Shown here in pieces: positions 34,814 through 44,630 of a stretch of DNA of 64,000 nt (position 1 is its first letter; every line of letters begins with the position of its first letter). Under the pieces are notes generated by a model. That model made no database searches, was not told the origin of the DNA, and saw nothing but the letters and a program-made list of their open reading frames with translations. The position numbers were made by a program, and so were the translations under genes. The DNA is from Pseudomonas sp. ICMP22404 (GTDB taxonomy: Bacteria; Pseudomonadota; Gammaproteobacteria; Pseudomonadales; Pseudomonadaceae): positions 248,001 to 312,000 of the forward strand of contig NZ_VCNG01000001.1 in NCBI RefSeq assembly GCF_006227205.1. The letters are read 5' to 3'.

Positions 34814-36011
34814 GCGCAAAGAACTTCCAGCCCCCCGTAAACCCGCCGCCGTCGGCTTATTGCTGACGATGACCTTGCTCGGCGTGTTCCCGATCGACGT
34901 TGTGTTGCCCTCGTTCCCGGCTTTGTCCGAACATTTCGGGCGTCCCTCGTCCGACATCGCCCTGTCGGTCAGCCTGTTCGCGATAGGTATCGCCCTTTCG
35001 CAACTGCTGGTCGGCCCGCTCTCCGACACCATGGGGCGAAAGAGCCTGCTGTTGATCGGGATCACCGTTTCAGCCATCGGCGCCACGGGCTGCGTACTCA
35101 CCGACGACTACGGGGCCTTCCTGTTCTTCCGTGTCGTGCAGGCGCTGGGATGCGGTTGTTTCGTACTGTCCCAGGCACTGATCCAGGACCTGTTCAGCGG
35201 CCTGGAGCAGCAACGGCTGCGGATCTTCCTGGTCACTTGCGGCGGTATTTTCATCTCCGTTTCTCCCCTGGCCGGTACCGGGTTGCAGCACTGGATGGGG
35301 TGGCGCGGCAGCTTCGTGGTGTTTGTTGCCCTGGCAGCAGGTGTATTCGTGGGCGCCTGGCGTTTACTGAGCCGTACCGCGGTGAGTAGCCATGCCAGGC
35401 CCCTGGATTTCATCGGTGCCTATCGAACGGTATGCGGCGATTTCCGCTTCATGGCTTACTGGCTGACCTCGGCGTTGGCTTTTTCCTGTCACTTTTCATT
35501 CATCGTCATTTCGCCGCTGGTGTTCATCGACCAGCTACAGCTCTCGCCCGAGACATTTTCCCTGGCGCTGCTGGGCTACGGACTGGCCTACATCGGCGGC
35601 GGCGCGCTGGCGACGGTGCTGAGCAACCGGATCGACCCACAGACGCAGATCATCACCGGCCTGAGCCTGATCCTGCTGGCGGGCGTCTTGATGTTCGGGC
35701 TTTCCAGCCAACTCGGGTTGTCGGTCACCACCGTATTGCTGCCCATGATCGTCTGTACCGCCGGAACCACCATTGCCCGTGCGGCGGCCCACACCCGGGC
35801 CATGAACCTGTTTCCTGAGCAAGCCGGTACGTCCGCTTCGGCCGGCAGCGTGCTCATCTTCATCGTCGGCGGGCTGACCAGTGCCGCGATCAGCCTCACT
35901 CCGCTTGCCCTGCAAACCACCCTGGCGTTATGCCTGGTGCTGCTCAGCCTCCTGGGATTGGCTCTCAATGGCCTGATCCGGCATCGTCACCGGGGGTTGT
36001 TGACCGGTTGA
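34806..36011 (+). CDS. MFS exporter, Bcr/CflA type
   Basis: This 401-residue inner-membrane protein has 12 predicted helices. MFS motif A is GPLSDTMGRKS between helices 2 and 3, and the drug-antiporter motif C-like stretch is near SVSPLAGTGLQ. Bcr/CflA proteins export small drugs, sulfonamides and Cys-containing dipeptides. I chose the ATG at 34806 (MVERKELPAPRKP) because it overlaps the oxygenase stop; the longer frame lies inside that gene. As the last gene of the operon it probably exports the product or gives self-resistance. Confidence 0.88.
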   Translation: MVERKELPAPRKPAAVGLLLTMTLLGVFPIDVVLPSFPALSEHFGRPSSDIALSVSLFAIGIALSQLLVGPLSDTMGRKSLLLIGITVSAIGATGCVLTDDYGAFLFFRVVQALGCGCFVLSQALIQDLFSGLEQQRLRIFLVTCGGIFISVSPLAGTGLQHWMGWRGSFVVFVALAAGVFVGAWRLLSRTAVSSHARPLDFIGAYRTVCGDFRFMAYWLTSALAFSCHFSFIVISPLVFIDQLQLSPETFSLALLGYGLAYIGGGALATVLSNRIDPQTQIITGLSLILLAGVLMFGLSSQLGLSVTTVLLPMIVCTAGTTIARAAAHTRAMNLFPEQAGTSASAGSVLIFIVGGLTSAAISLTPLALQTTLALCLVLLSLLGLALNGLIRHRHRGLLTG

Positions 36012-36269
36012 GCGCCGCCAGTCGTCATTCCGAGCGCGACATTGGCGTCCGATCAGCGCTTTGCGTCATTTCATCCTGGCGCCAGCGGTGTAGAATCGCG
36101 ACATTCATCGCCATTCATCCCCCGGCGGGTTTATGAGCTCATGCTGAGGCGCGCAGCGATCCTGCACAGTCATCGGCCACTTCCGGACACACGGCCAACC
36201 CCGAGTGCTCCAGACGTCAATAGAAGCTCACTTTCCCCTTGATATCTGATTAGCCGCCCGGAGTGTTCC
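36012..36269. other. Intergenic region between exporter and ilvD
   Basis: These 258 bases carry no gene, clear terminator or repeat. The ilvD promoter must lie here; GGAG stands 7 bases before the ilvD ATG. No leader-peptide attenuator rich in Ile/Val/Leu codons is apparent. Confidence 0.5.
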
Positions 36270-38111
36270 ATGCCTGATTACCGCTCGAAAACATCCACCC
36301 ACGGCCGCAACATGGCCGGCGCCCGCGCATTGTGGCGCGCCACGGGGATGAAGGATGACGACTTCAAGAAGCCGATCATCGCCGTTGCCAACTCCTTCAC
36401 CCAGTTCGTACCCGGTCACGTCCACCTCAAGGACCTGGGCCAACTGGTTGCCCGCGAGATCGAACGCGCAGGCGGTGTTGCCAAGGAATTCAACACCATT
36501 GCCGTGGATGACGGCATCGCCATGGGCCACGACGGCATGCTTTATTCGCTGCCGAGCCGGGAGATCATCGCCGACTCCGTCGAATACATGGTCAACGCCC
36601 ACTGCGCCGACGCTATCGTGTGCATCTCCAACTGCGACAAGATCACCCCCGGCATGCTCATGGCGGCCCTGCGCCTCAACATCCCGGTGATCTTCGTATC
36701 CGGCGGCCCGATGGAAGCCGGCAAGACCAAGCTCGCCAGCCACGGCCTGGACCTGGTGGATGCTATGGTCATCGCTGCCGACTCCAGCGCCTCTGACGAG
36801 AAGGTCGCCGAATACGAGCGCAGTGCTTGCCCGACCTGCGGCTCGTGCTCCGGCATGTTTACCGCCAACTCGATGAACTGCCTGACCGAAGCCCTGGGCC
36901 TGGCCCTGCCGGGCAACGGTTCGACCCTGGCCACCCACAGCGATCGCGAACAACTGTTCCTGCAGGCCGGGCGGACCATCGTCGAGCTGTGCAAGCGCTA
37001 CTACGGCGAGAACGACGAGTCGGTGTTGCCGCGCAACATCGCCAACTTCAAGGCGTTCGAAAATGCCATGACCCTGGACATCGCCATGGGCGGTTCCACC
37101 AATACCATCCTGCACCTGCTGGCCGCCGCCCAGGAGGCCGAGATCGATTTCGACCTGCGCGACATCGACCGCCTGTCCCGGAACGTGCCACAACTGTGCA
37201 AGGTTGCGCCGAATATCCAGAAGTACCACATGGAAGATGTGCACCGTGCCGGCGGGATCATCAGCATCCTCGGTTCCCTGGCCCGTGGCGGCCTGCTGCA
37301 CACCGACCTGCCGACCGTGCACAGCAGGACCATGGCCGATGCCATCGCCAAGTGGGACATCACCCAGACCACCGACGAAGCCGTGCATCACTTCTTCAAA
37401 GCCGGCCCGGCGGGCATTCCGACGCAAACCGCGTTCAGCCAGTCGACTCGCTGGGAAACCCTGGACGACGACCGTGAAAATGGCTGCATCCGCAGCGTCG
37501 AACACGCCTATTCCAAGGAGGGCGGCCTGGCCGTGCTCTACGGCAACATCGCCCTGGACGGCTGCGTGGTGAAAACCGCGGGTGTCGACGAGTCGATCCA
37601 CGTGTTCGAAGGCAACGCCAAGATCTTCGAAAGCCAGGACAGCGCCGTGCGCGGGATCCTTGCCGATGAAGTGAAGGCCGGCGATATCGTGATCATCCGT
37701 TACGAAGGTCCGAAAGGTGGTCCGGGCATGCAGGAAATGCTCTACCCCACCTCCTACCTCAAGTCCAAGGGCCTGGGCAAAGCCTGCGCCCTGCTGACTG
37801 ACGGTCGTTTCTCCGGCGGCACCTCGGGCCTGTCCATCGGCCACGCTTCGCCTGAAGCGGCCGCTGGCGGCGCCATCGGCCTGGTGCGTGACGGCGACAA
37901 AGTGCTGATCGATATTCCGAACCGCTCGATCAACCTGTTGATCAGCGACGAAGAACTGGCCGCGCGCCGCGTCGAACAGGACAAGAAAGGTTGGAAGCCG
38001 GTGGAAGTGCGTCCACGTAAAGTGACCACCGCACTCAAGGCCTATGCCCTGCTCGCCACCAGCGCCGACAAGGGCGCGGTGCGCAACAAGGCGATGCTGG
38101 ACGGGCTGTAA
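36270..38111 (+). CDS. ilvD: Dihydroxy-acid dehydratase
   Basis: This 613-residue iron-sulfur enzyme of valine, leucine and isoleucine synthesis converts 2,3-dihydroxy acids to 2-oxo acids. Cluster cysteines are in [10 protein letters not shown] (Cys122) and in [18 protein letters not shown] (187-193). [14 protein letters not shown] near the C-terminus is the family signature. Length and start ([19 protein letters not shown]) match the enterobacterial type. A strong terminator follows. Confidence 0.97.
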   Translation: MPDYRSKTSTHGRNMAGARALWRATGMKDDDFKKPIIAVANSFTQFVPGHVHLKDLGQLVAREIERAGGVAKEFNTIAVDDGIAMGHDGMLYSLPSREIIADSVEYMVNAHCADAIVCISNCDKITPGMLMAALRLNIPVIFVSGGPMEAGKTKLASHGLDLVDAMVIAADSSASDEKVAEYERSACPTCGSCSGMFTANSMNCLTEALGLALPGNGSTLATHSDREQLFLQAGRTIVELCKRYYGENDESVLPRNIANFKAFENAMTLDIAMGGSTNTILHLLAAAQEAEIDFDLRDIDRLSRNVPQLCKVAPNIQKYHMEDVHRAGGIISILGSLARGGLLHTDLPTVHSRTMADAIAKWDITQTTDEAVHHFFKAGPAGIPTQTAFSQSTRWETLDDDRENGCIRSVEHAYSKEGGLAVLYGNIALDGCVVKTAGVDESIHVFEGNAKIFESQDSAVRGILADEVKAGDIVIIRYEGPKGGPGMQEMLYPTSYLKSKGLGKACALLTDGRFSGGTSGLSIGHASPEAAAGGAIGLVRDGDKVLIDIPNRSINLLISDEELAARRVEQDKKGWKPVEVRPRKVTTALKAYALLATSADKGAVRNKAMLDGL

Positions 38112-38126
38112 GCGTTTAGCGCCGCA

Positions 38127-38161
38127 ATAAAAAAGCCCCGCAAGTGCGGGGCTTTTTTATT
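38127..38161 (+). terminator. Rho-independent terminator after ilvD
   Basis: AAAAAAGCCCCGCA, two loop bases and TGCGGGGCTTTTTTAT form a long stem with a U-tract on one strand and an A-tract before it. It lies 15 bases after the ilvD stop and could also work for leftward transcripts. Confidence 0.92.
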
Positions 38162-38185
38162 GCCTGTGGCAAATGGTGATCAACT

Positions 38186-38271
38186 GTGGGAGCGAGCCTG
38201 CTCGCGATGGCGTTGGATCAGTTGCATCGATGTGCCTGACACACCGTTATCGCGAGCAGGCTCGCTCCCAC
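38186..38271. repeat. REP doublet, inverted pair
   Basis: Exact forward and reverse REP units face each other with a 40-base spacer, between the convergent ilvD and pchP genes, directly after the ilvD terminator. Confidence 0.9.
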
Positions 38272-38285
38272 AAGGGTTACTGGGC

Positions 38286-39341
38286 TTACTGAATGTCCTC
38301 AGGCTTCACGATCACCCAGTTCTTGTCCGCCGTAACCGTCAGCCCTTCCTTGGCCTGGGCGGCAGCGTGCTTGGCCATCATGCCGTTGATCTGGGTCATG
38401 TACTTGTCCTTGCGGTTGACCCACAGGTGGATGCCGCCCTTGGCCACATCCACATCGTGAAACAACATGTAGCCGTCGCTGCTCGGCGTATCGCCACCCA
38501 CCAGGACCGGTTTCTTCCACTCATCGATGTACGTCAGGATCGCCGCATGCTTGCCGGCCATCCAGGTCGCCGGGGTCCACAGGTAAGGTGTGTATTCCAG
38601 GTCCAAGTTGGCCTTCTCGTCATACTTGCCGGCGGTGATCTGCTTGCGAGCGGTGGTCAGCTCGCCGGTCTTGCGATCCTTGAGCAGCGTGGTCACGCCG
38701 ATGACGTTCTGCGGCTTGAGGTTGTAGCCGTATTTCGGATCGGCGGCGACCATGCGCACCAGCTCTTCCGACGCCGCGGTCATGACATAGACCTCGATGC
38801 CGTTTTCCATCAGTTTGTTGTACAGCTCGGCCTGGCCAGTGAAGACTTTCGGTGGGTTGACGTTGTAGTTGACCACCTTGTCGCCGTCGTAATACGTGGT
38901 CGGTACAGGCTTGCCGGACGCCATCAGCTCGTCGACGTAGCCCTTGAGTTCCTTGAGAGTGAAGCCGGAGAACACCTGGGCTACCCATGGGTAGCAGACC
39001 ATGTCGTCCACTTCGCAGAGGCGGTAGTAGTAACTGAACAGGCTTTCCTTGTGATCAGCGGTGTCCTTGAACGGAATCAGCTTCAGGGAAGGATCCAGGC
39101 TTTCCCGGGTGATGAGGCCCTTGTTCTCCATGAACGGCAGCAACGACTCTTCCAGGTCATAGCGGTAACTGGTGTTGTCCATGTCGAACACCGCAAAGTT
39201 ACCCTTGTTGGCGTTGGCCGCGATCATCGCCTCCAGCGCCTTGGCCTGTTCCGCAGGCCAGTGCTTGAGTTCGGTGGCAAGTGCCTGGCCGGCGAGACCA
39301 AGGCTCAAGGCAACAGCGAGAAAACGAGGTACGAGCTTCAT
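38286..39341 (-). CDS. pchP: Phosphorylcholine phosphatase PchP
   Basis: This 351-residue periplasmic HAD phosphatase has a signal peptide (about 1-22, ending GQALA). The nucleophile motif FDMDNTSYRYDLEES carries Asp53, Asp55 and Thr57, and GGDTPSSDG later supplies the acidic metal ligands. It closely follows P. aeruginosa PchP, which with phospholipase C and a choline transporter lets cells use phosphatidylcholine. The ATG at 39341 (MKLVPRFLAV) has GGGAG at good spacing. Its neighbour here is a cystine-type symporter, not the choline transporter I recall beside it in PAO1. Confidence 0.93.
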   Translation of the reverse strand: MKLVPRFLAVALSLGLAGQALATELKHWPAEQAKALEAMIAANANKGNFAVFDMDNTSYRYDLEESLLPFMENKGLITRESLDPSLKLIPFKDTADHKESLFSYYYRLCEVDDMVCYPWVAQVFSGFTLKELKGYVDELMASGKPVPTTYYDGDKVVNYNVNPPKVFTGQAELYNKLMENGIEVYVMTAASEELVRMVAADPKYGYNLKPQNVIGVTTLLKDRKTGELTTARKQITAGKYDEKANLDLEYTPYLWTPATWMAGKHAAILTYIDEWKKPVLVGGDTPSSDGYMLFHDVDVAKGGIHLWVNRKDKYMTQINGMMAKHAAAQAKEGLTVTADKNWVIVKPEDIQ

Positions 39342-39583
39342 CGGCATTTCTCCCAGGTTCAAAGAACCCGACGCTAACAAATGCTTGTGACAGTCCTCGC
39401 CTGTCCACGACCGCTTGCGTCTCGATAACGTCAGCGACGTGTCTGCAAACGCCACGTCCTTATTCCATAAACGACATTCAACATGCTTTTTTAATATTAA
39501 TTCATTAGTTTTCAGGCTGTTAGGCTTCCCTGCTCGCAGTCGCAGCTTCAGGCGACTGGCAAGTCTTAACGGAGCTCTTTTTG

Positions 39584-40975
39584 ATGAATCTGCCGCTGTT
39601 CCTCAATCTGCTGGTGTTCCTCGCCTTGCTGTTCGGCCTGGCGCAAACCCGTCACCGCAACTGGAGCCTGGCGAAAAAGGTGCTGCTGGCGCTGGTGCTC
39701 GGGGTGGGGTTCGGGATAGCCCTGCACACGGTCCATGGCGCTGGCAGCCCGGTGCTCAAAGCCTCCATCGGCTGGTTCGACCTGGTGGGCAACGGTTACG
39801 TACAGTTGCTGCAAATGATCGTGATCCCGCTGGTCTTCGCCTCGATTCTCAGCGCCGTGGCCCGGCTGCATAACGCCTCGTCCCTGGGCAAGATCAGCTT
39901 CCTGACCATCGGCACCCTGCTGTTCACCACCGCCATCGCGGCCCTGATCGGTATCGGTCTGACCAACCTGTTCGGTCTCACTGCCGAAGGCCTTGTGGCT
40001 GGCACCCAGGAATTGGCACGACTGCAAGTGATCCAGAGCGATTACGCCGGCAAGGTCGCCGACTTGAACGTCCCGCAATTGCTGCTCTCGTTCATTCCGC
40101 AGAATCCCTTCGCCGACCTGACCCGGGCCAAGCCAACCTCGATCATCAGCGTGGTGATCTTCGCGGCATTCCTGGGTATCGCGGCACTGCAACTGCTCAA
40201 GGATGATGTCGAGAAAGGTCAGAAAGTGATCAATGCCATCGACACCCTGCAAAGCTGGGTCACGCGCCTGGTGCGTCTGGTGATGAAGCTGACTCCGTAT
40301 GGTGTGCTGGCGTTGATGACCAAGGTGGTGGCCGGCTCCAACCTGCAGGACATCATCAAGTTGGGCAGTTTCGTGGTGGTATCCTACCTGGGCCTGGGCC
40401 TGATGTTCGTGGTCCATGGCCTGCTGGTGTCCGCCGCCGGGATCAACCCCCTGCGCTTCTTCCGCAAGATCTGGCCGGTGCTGACCTTTGCCTTCACCAG
40501 CCGCTCCAGCGCCGCGACCATCCCCCTGAGCATCGAAGCCCAGACCCGTCGCCTTGGCATTCCTCGAGCCATTGCCAGCTTCAGCGCATCATTCGGTGCC
40601 ACCATCGGCCAGAACGGTTGCGCCGGCCTCTACCCCGCCATGCTCGCTGTGATGGTTGCGCCAACGGTGGGCATCAACCCGTTGGATCCGGTGTGGATCG
40701 CAACCCTGGTTGCCATCGTGACCTTGAGCTCGGCCGGTGTGGCCGGCGTCGGTGGTGGCGCGACGTTCGCCGCGTTGATCGTGTTGCCGGCCATGGGCTT
40801 GCCGGTTTCGCTGGTGGCGTTGCTGATTTCCGTCGAGCCTCTGATCGACATGGGCCGCACGGCATTGAATGTCAGCGGCTCGATCACCGCAGGGGCGATT
40901 ACCAGCCAGGTGATGCAGCAGACCGACAAGGCGCTGCTGGATTCCGATGAGCATGGGGAGTTGGTGCACGCTTGA
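39584..40975 (+). CDS. L-cystine / dicarboxylate symporter (TcyP-like, DAACS family)
   Basis: This 463-residue inner-membrane protein of the glutamate-transporter fold has eight helices and two re-entrant hairpins. Marks are [16 protein letters not shown] in hairpin 1, [17 protein letters not shown] in helix 7 and [23 protein letters not shown] in hairpin 2. The N-terminal pattern and the 40-residue loop with [14 protein letters not shown] favour the TcyP/YdjN cystine symporters over DctA-type carriers. The start is the ATG at 39584 with GGAG upstream. It diverges from pchP across a 242-base AT-rich spacer (TTAATATTAA at 39491). Confidence 0.83.
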   Translation: MNLPLFLNLLVFLALLFGLAQTRHRNWSLAKKVLLALVLGVGFGIALHTVHGAGSPVLKASIGWFDLVGNGYVQLLQMIVIPLVFASILSAVARLHNASSLGKISFLTIGTLLFTTAIAALIGIGLTNLFGLTAEGLVAGTQELARLQVIQSDYAGKVADLNVPQLLLSFIPQNPFADLTRAKPTSIISVVIFAAFLGIAALQLLKDDVEKGQKVINAIDTLQSWVTRLVRLVMKLTPYGVLALMTKVVAGSNLQDIIKLGSFVVVSYLGLGLMFVVHGLLVSAAGINPLRFFRKIWPVLTFAFTSRSSAATIPLSIEAQTRRLGIPRAIASFSASFGATIGQNGCAGLYPAMLAVMVAPTVGINPLDPVWIATLVAIVTLSSAGVAGVGGGATFAALIVLPAMGLPVSLVALLISVEPLIDMGRTALNVSGSITAGAITSQVMQQTDKALLDSDEHGELVHA

Positions 40976-40994
40976 TGCCTGATGCCTGATACCT

Positions 40995-41081
40995 GTGGGA
41001 GCAAAGCTTGCTCGCGATGACGGTTATGCGGTTTGACCAATAGACCGCATCGCCTGACTCGCGGGCAAGCCTTGCTCCCAC
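40995..41081. repeat. Divergent REP-like doublet
   Basis: The arms GTGGGAGCAAAGCTTGCTCGCG and CGCGGGCAAGCCTTGCTCCCAC form an inverted pair of a REP variant (AAGC/GCTT in place of GAGC/GCTC). It lies between the convergent symporter and folA genes. Confidence 0.85.
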
Positions 41082-41114
41082 AACCAGCTCGGCACTTTGC
41101 TTGGAGCCTGAACT

Positions 41115-41627
41115 TTAAAGCTTCTCCCACACCTCAAAACTGTACGCCGGCTTATCCCCCTCTGCCGGGTTCGGCAGGTTCGAAACCAGTTCCCACCGGC
41201 TCGAATCAAACTCCGGAAACCACGCATCCCCTTCCGGGCTTAACGCCACGCGGGTCAGGTACAGCCGATCCGCCTGCTCCAGGGCCTGGGCATACAACTG
41301 GGCACCGCCGATCAACATCAGCTCATCGACGCCTTGCGCCAGCGCCCACGCCTCGGCCCGCTCCACCGCTGCCTCCAGCGAGGGGAAGACTTCCGCGCCT
41401 TCGAGCGTCAGGCCCGGCTGACGACTGACCACGATGTTCAAGCGCCCCGGCAGCGGTCGGCCGAGGGAGTCCCAGGTTTTGCGACCCATGATGATCGGCT
41501 TGCCCAGGGTGGTGGCCTTGAAATATTTGAAATCCCCCGGCAAGTGCCAGGGCATGCTGTTGTCGATGCCGATCACACGGTTTTCACCGAGGGCTGCGAT
41601 CAGGCTTAAGGGGAGAGTTTTTTTCAT
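41115..41627 (-). CDS. folA: Dihydrofolate reductase
   Basis: This 170-residue NADPH-dependent enzyme regenerates tetrahydrofolate and is the trimethoprim target. Family marks are AALGENRVIGIDNSMPWHLPGD with the Met20-type loop, MGRKTWDSLGRPLPGR, and MLIGGAQLYAQAL with the GG cofactor motif. It is full length, ends PAYSFEVWEKL and has no sign of resistance changes that I can judge. Confidence 0.97.
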   Translation of the reverse strand: MKKTLPLSLIAALGENRVIGIDNSMPWHLPGDFKYFKATTLGKPIIMGRKTWDSLGRPLPGRLNIVVSRQPGLTLEGAEVFPSLEAAVERAEAWALAQGVDELMLIGGAQLYAQALEQADRLYLTRVALSPEGDAWFPEFDSSRWELVSNLPNPAEGDKPAYSFEVWEKL

Positions 41628-41711
41628 GGTGCCGAGGATAGCAGAGGCTCAACGTACCCCGACAGGCGCTCCAGCGGTTATCCTCAACCCTCATTTGCGA
41701 CGGAAGCGCCT

Positions 41712-43091
41712 GTGACTGCTCCCCTGACTGAACTGCAGACCCTCTGGCTGACCGAGACGGTACGCCTGCGTGAAGAACACGCAGGTCCGCTCCAAGACCA
41801 GGAAGCCAATCGCCAGGCCCGCGCGGCAGGCGGCGATCTCTCGACCCGCATTCACCATCGTGCCCACCGGTTGGCCGAGCGCGACGGTCTCACCAAAGCC
41901 CTGCGCCACTGGCTACAAGGGGCACGCCTGGCGCTGATCGTCTTGGCAGTCTTCGCCCTCATCAGCGGCGCCGGCCTGGGGTTTGCCGCGCTTGGCGACG
42001 GTCGAACCCCCGTCAACGTATTCTGGGCCCTTGGCAGCCTGTTGGGGCTGAACCTGATCCTGCTCGTCGGCTGGGCCCTGGGCCTGATCTTCGCCGGGGA
42101 ACAAGGCGCGGCCCTGGGACGCCTGTGGCTGTGGCTCAGCGAAAAACTCGCCCGCGATGCCAAGGCTGCCCAACTGGCGCCGGCCTTGCTGCTCTTGCTG
42201 CAACGACACAAGCTCAATCGCTGGGCCCTCGGCATGCTGGTCAACGGCCTGTGGCTGCTGGCGATGCTCAGTGCGCTGGTCATCGTACTGCTGCTGATGG
42301 CGACCCGACGCTATGGTTTTGTCTGGGAAACCACCATTCTCGGTGGCGAAACCTTCGTCACCCTGACCCGCACCCTTGGTGCCTTGCCGGCGCTGTTGGG
42401 TTTCAGTGTCCCGACCGTCGAGATGATCCGCGCCAGCGGTGATGGCGCCCTGAACATCGAAAGCGCCCGTCAGGCCTGGGCTGCGTGGCTGGTGGGCGTG
42501 GTGCTGGTGTATGGCGTGCTGCCGCGCCTGAGCCTGGCACTGCTGTGCCTGTGGCGTTGGCGCCGCGGCCGCGTCTCCCTGCGCCTGGATTTGAACCTGC
42601 CGGGCTACGCACAATTGCGCGAACACTTGATGCCCAGCAGTGAACGGCTGGGGATCAACGACGCCGCGCCCGGACAATTGCATCAGATTGAGCGCTCTGT
42701 CGGCACGATGGACAGCGCAGGGGCGCTGCTGGTGGCGATTGAACTGGACGAGCGGCCCTGGCCGCCGAAGCTGCCGGATTCAGTGAAAAACGCCGGCGTC
42801 CTCGACAGCCGCGAGTCACGTCACAAACTCCTCGAACAGCTGTCGCGCTTTCCTCCGGCGCGCCTGGCGATTGCCTGCGACCCACGGCGCTCTCCCGACC
42901 GCGGCAGCCTGGCGTTGATCGCCGAACTGGCCCGCAGCGCCAGTGCGACCCGTGTCTGGCTGTTGCAGGCGCCCCCCGGCGAGGCCCTGGACGCCGAGCG
43001 CCTGGGCGACTGGCACAACGCATTGCAACAGTTGCAGTTGCCCTTCGCCGACTGTGCGCCCTTGAACTGGCTGGAGACCGGCCATGACTGA
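41712..43091 (+). CDS. DUF2868 membrane protein
   Basis: This 459-residue inner-membrane protein has about five hydrophobic segments (near 75-95, 105-130, 175-200, 220-240 and 255-275). A soluble C-terminal domain of about 180 residues follows. It matches DUF2868, a family nearly always paired with the DUF3482 GTPase that starts here inside its last codons (8-base overlap). Function unknown; the strict pairing suggests the two act as one membrane-bound machine. Confidence 0.85.
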   Translation: MTAPLTELQTLWLTETVRLREEHAGPLQDQEANRQARAAGGDLSTRIHHRAHRLAERDGLTKALRHWLQGARLALIVLAVFALISGAGLGFAALGDGRTPVNVFWALGSLLGLNLILLVGWALGLIFAGEQGAALGRLWLWLSEKLARDAKAAQLAPALLLLLQRHKLNRWALGMLVNGLWLLAMLSALVIVLLLMATRRYGFVWETTILGGETFVTLTRTLGALPALLGFSVPTVEMIRASGDGALNIESARQAWAAWLVGVVLVYGVLPRLSLALLCLWRWRRGRVSLRLDLNLPGYAQLREHLMPSSERLGINDAAPGQLHQIERSVGTMDSAGALLVAIELDERPWPPKLPDSVKNAGVLDSRESRHKLLEQLSRFPPARLAIACDPRRSPDRGSLALIAELARSASATRVWLLQAPPGEALDAERLGDWHNALQQLQLPFADCAPLNWLETGHD

Positions 43092-44457
43092 GCCCATGAA
43101 ACCGCTGAAGTTGGCCGTGGTCGGCCACACCAACGTCGGCAAGACCTCACTGCTGCGCACCCTGACCCGGGATGTCGGCTTTGGCGAAGTGTCCCATCGC
43201 CCGAGCACCACCCGGCACGTCGAGGGGGCGCGCCTGTCGGTGGACGGCGAAGCACTGCTGGAGCTGTACGACACGCCGGGCCTGGAGGACGCCATTGCCT
43301 TGCTCGATTACCTTGAGCGCCTGGAACGTCCCGGTGAACGCCTCGACGGCCCGGCGCGTCTGGCCCGTTTCCTGGAGGGCAGCGAGGCGCGACAACGTTT
43401 CGAGCAGGAAGCCAAGGTGCTGCGACAACTGCTGGCCAGCGATGCCGGGCTCTATGTGATCGATGCCCGGGAGCCGGTGCTGGCGAAATACCGCGATGAA
43501 CTGGAAGTCCTCGCCAGCTGCGGAAAACCGCTGCTGCCGGTGCTGAATTTCGTCAGCAGTACCCACCACCGCGAACCCGATTGGCGCGAGGCCCTGGCCC
43601 GGCTGGGGCTGCACGCCCTCGTGCGTTTCGACAGCGTGGCCCCGCCCGAAGATGGCGAGCGGCGCCTGTATGAAAGCCTTGCGCTGTTGTTGGAAAACGC
43701 TCGCGGCCAGCTGGAACGGTTGATCGCCGACCAGCAAGCCCAACGTCTGGCTCGCCAGCAGAGCGCGGCGCGCTTGATCGCCGAGTTGCTGATCGATTGC
43801 GCCGCCTGCCGACGCAGCGTGACCAGCGACACCGAGCTGGAGCGCCAGGCCATCAGCGAGCTGCGTCATGCGGTGCGCCAACGGGAACAGCGCTGCGTCG
43901 AGGCCCTGCTCAAGCTCTACGCCTTCCGTCCCCAGGACGCCGCGGCCAGTGACCTACCGCTGCTCGATGGACGCTGGGGCGATGACTTGTTCAACCCGGC
44001 CACCCTCAAGCAACTGGGCGTACGGGTCGGCGGCGGAATCGCCGCCGGTGCTGCCGCCGGTGCCGGTGTGGATTTGCTGGTGGGCGGCCTGACCCTCGGC
44101 GCCGCCGCCCTGGCCGGCGCCATTGCCGGCGGCGCCCTGCAAACCGCCCGCGGCTATGGCAACCGATTGATGGGCAAGCTGAAGGGGCAGCGGGAACTGA
44201 CTGTGGACGACAGCGTGCTGCGCCTGCTGGCCCTGCGCCAACGGCAACTGCTGCAAGCGCTGAACCAACGCGGCCATGCGGCGCTGGACAGCATCAGGAT
44301 CGACACGTCCCAGGACAAGAGCTGGCGCGAAGGCAAACTGCCCGAAGCCTTGAACAAGGCTCGGGCGTATCCGCAGTGGTCATCGCTCAATGCCCATCCA
44401 AGGTTGAGCCAGGCCGAGCGGCAGGAGCAGATCGAGCAGTTGGCCGCGCAGTTATAG
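43084..44457 (+). CDS. DUF3482 GTPase
   Basis: This 457-residue protein has an Era-like G domain at the N-terminus. G1 is VVGHTNVGKTS (12-22) and G3 is LYDTPG (61-66). The G4 place reads VLNFVSS, without the usual NKxD. The middle is helical and possibly coiled (about 200-280). Residues 314-355 form a hydrophobic, glycine-zipper-like hairpin (VGGGIAAGAAAGAG, LTLGAAALAGAIAGGA) that should enter the membrane. A helical tail follows. It overlaps the DUF2868 gene. A dynamin-like or membrane-sensing role is possible, but no function is known to me. Confidence 0.85.
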   Translation: MTEPMKPLKLAVVGHTNVGKTSLLRTLTRDVGFGEVSHRPSTTRHVEGARLSVDGEALLELYDTPGLEDAIALLDYLERLERPGERLDGPARLARFLEGSEARQRFEQEAKVLRQLLASDAGLYVIDAREPVLAKYRDELEVLASCGKPLLPVLNFVSSTHHREPDWREALARLGLHALVRFDSVAPPEDGERRLYESLALLLENARGQLERLIADQQAQRLARQQSAARLIAELLIDCAACRRSVTSDTELERQAISELRHAVRQREQRCVEALLKLYAFRPQDAAASDLPLLDGRWGDDLFNPATLKQLGVRVGGGIAAGAAAGAGVDLLVGGLTLGAAALAGAIAGGALQTARGYGNRLMGKLKGQRELTVDDSVLRLLALRQRQLLQALNQRGHAALDSIRIDTSQDKSWREGKLPEALNKARAYPQWSSLNAHPRLSQAERQEQIEQLAAQL

Positions 44458-44470
44458 GCGATCCGGTCCC

Positions 44471-44617
44471 TGTGGCGAGGGGATTTATCCCCGCTGGGGT
44501 GCGAAGCGCCCCCAAAAGGATTGAGGCGGTCTACCTGACGCACCGCGGTGCCAGTTTTTAGGGGCGCTGCGCACCCCAGCGGGGCGGTGCGACGGTTCGC
44601 TAAATCCCCTCGCCACA
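44471..44617. repeat. Palindromic repeat of a third family
   Basis: TGTGGCGAGGGGATTTATCC at the left end is mirrored by AAATCCCCTCGCCACA at the right. Inner arms CGCTGGGGTGCG-AAGCGCCCC and GGGGCGCTGCGCACCCCAGCG form a second long inverted pair. It lies between the convergent GTPase and DUF523 genes. Only one copy is in the window. Confidence 0.75.
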
Positions 44618-44630
44618 AAAAGCGGTTGTG

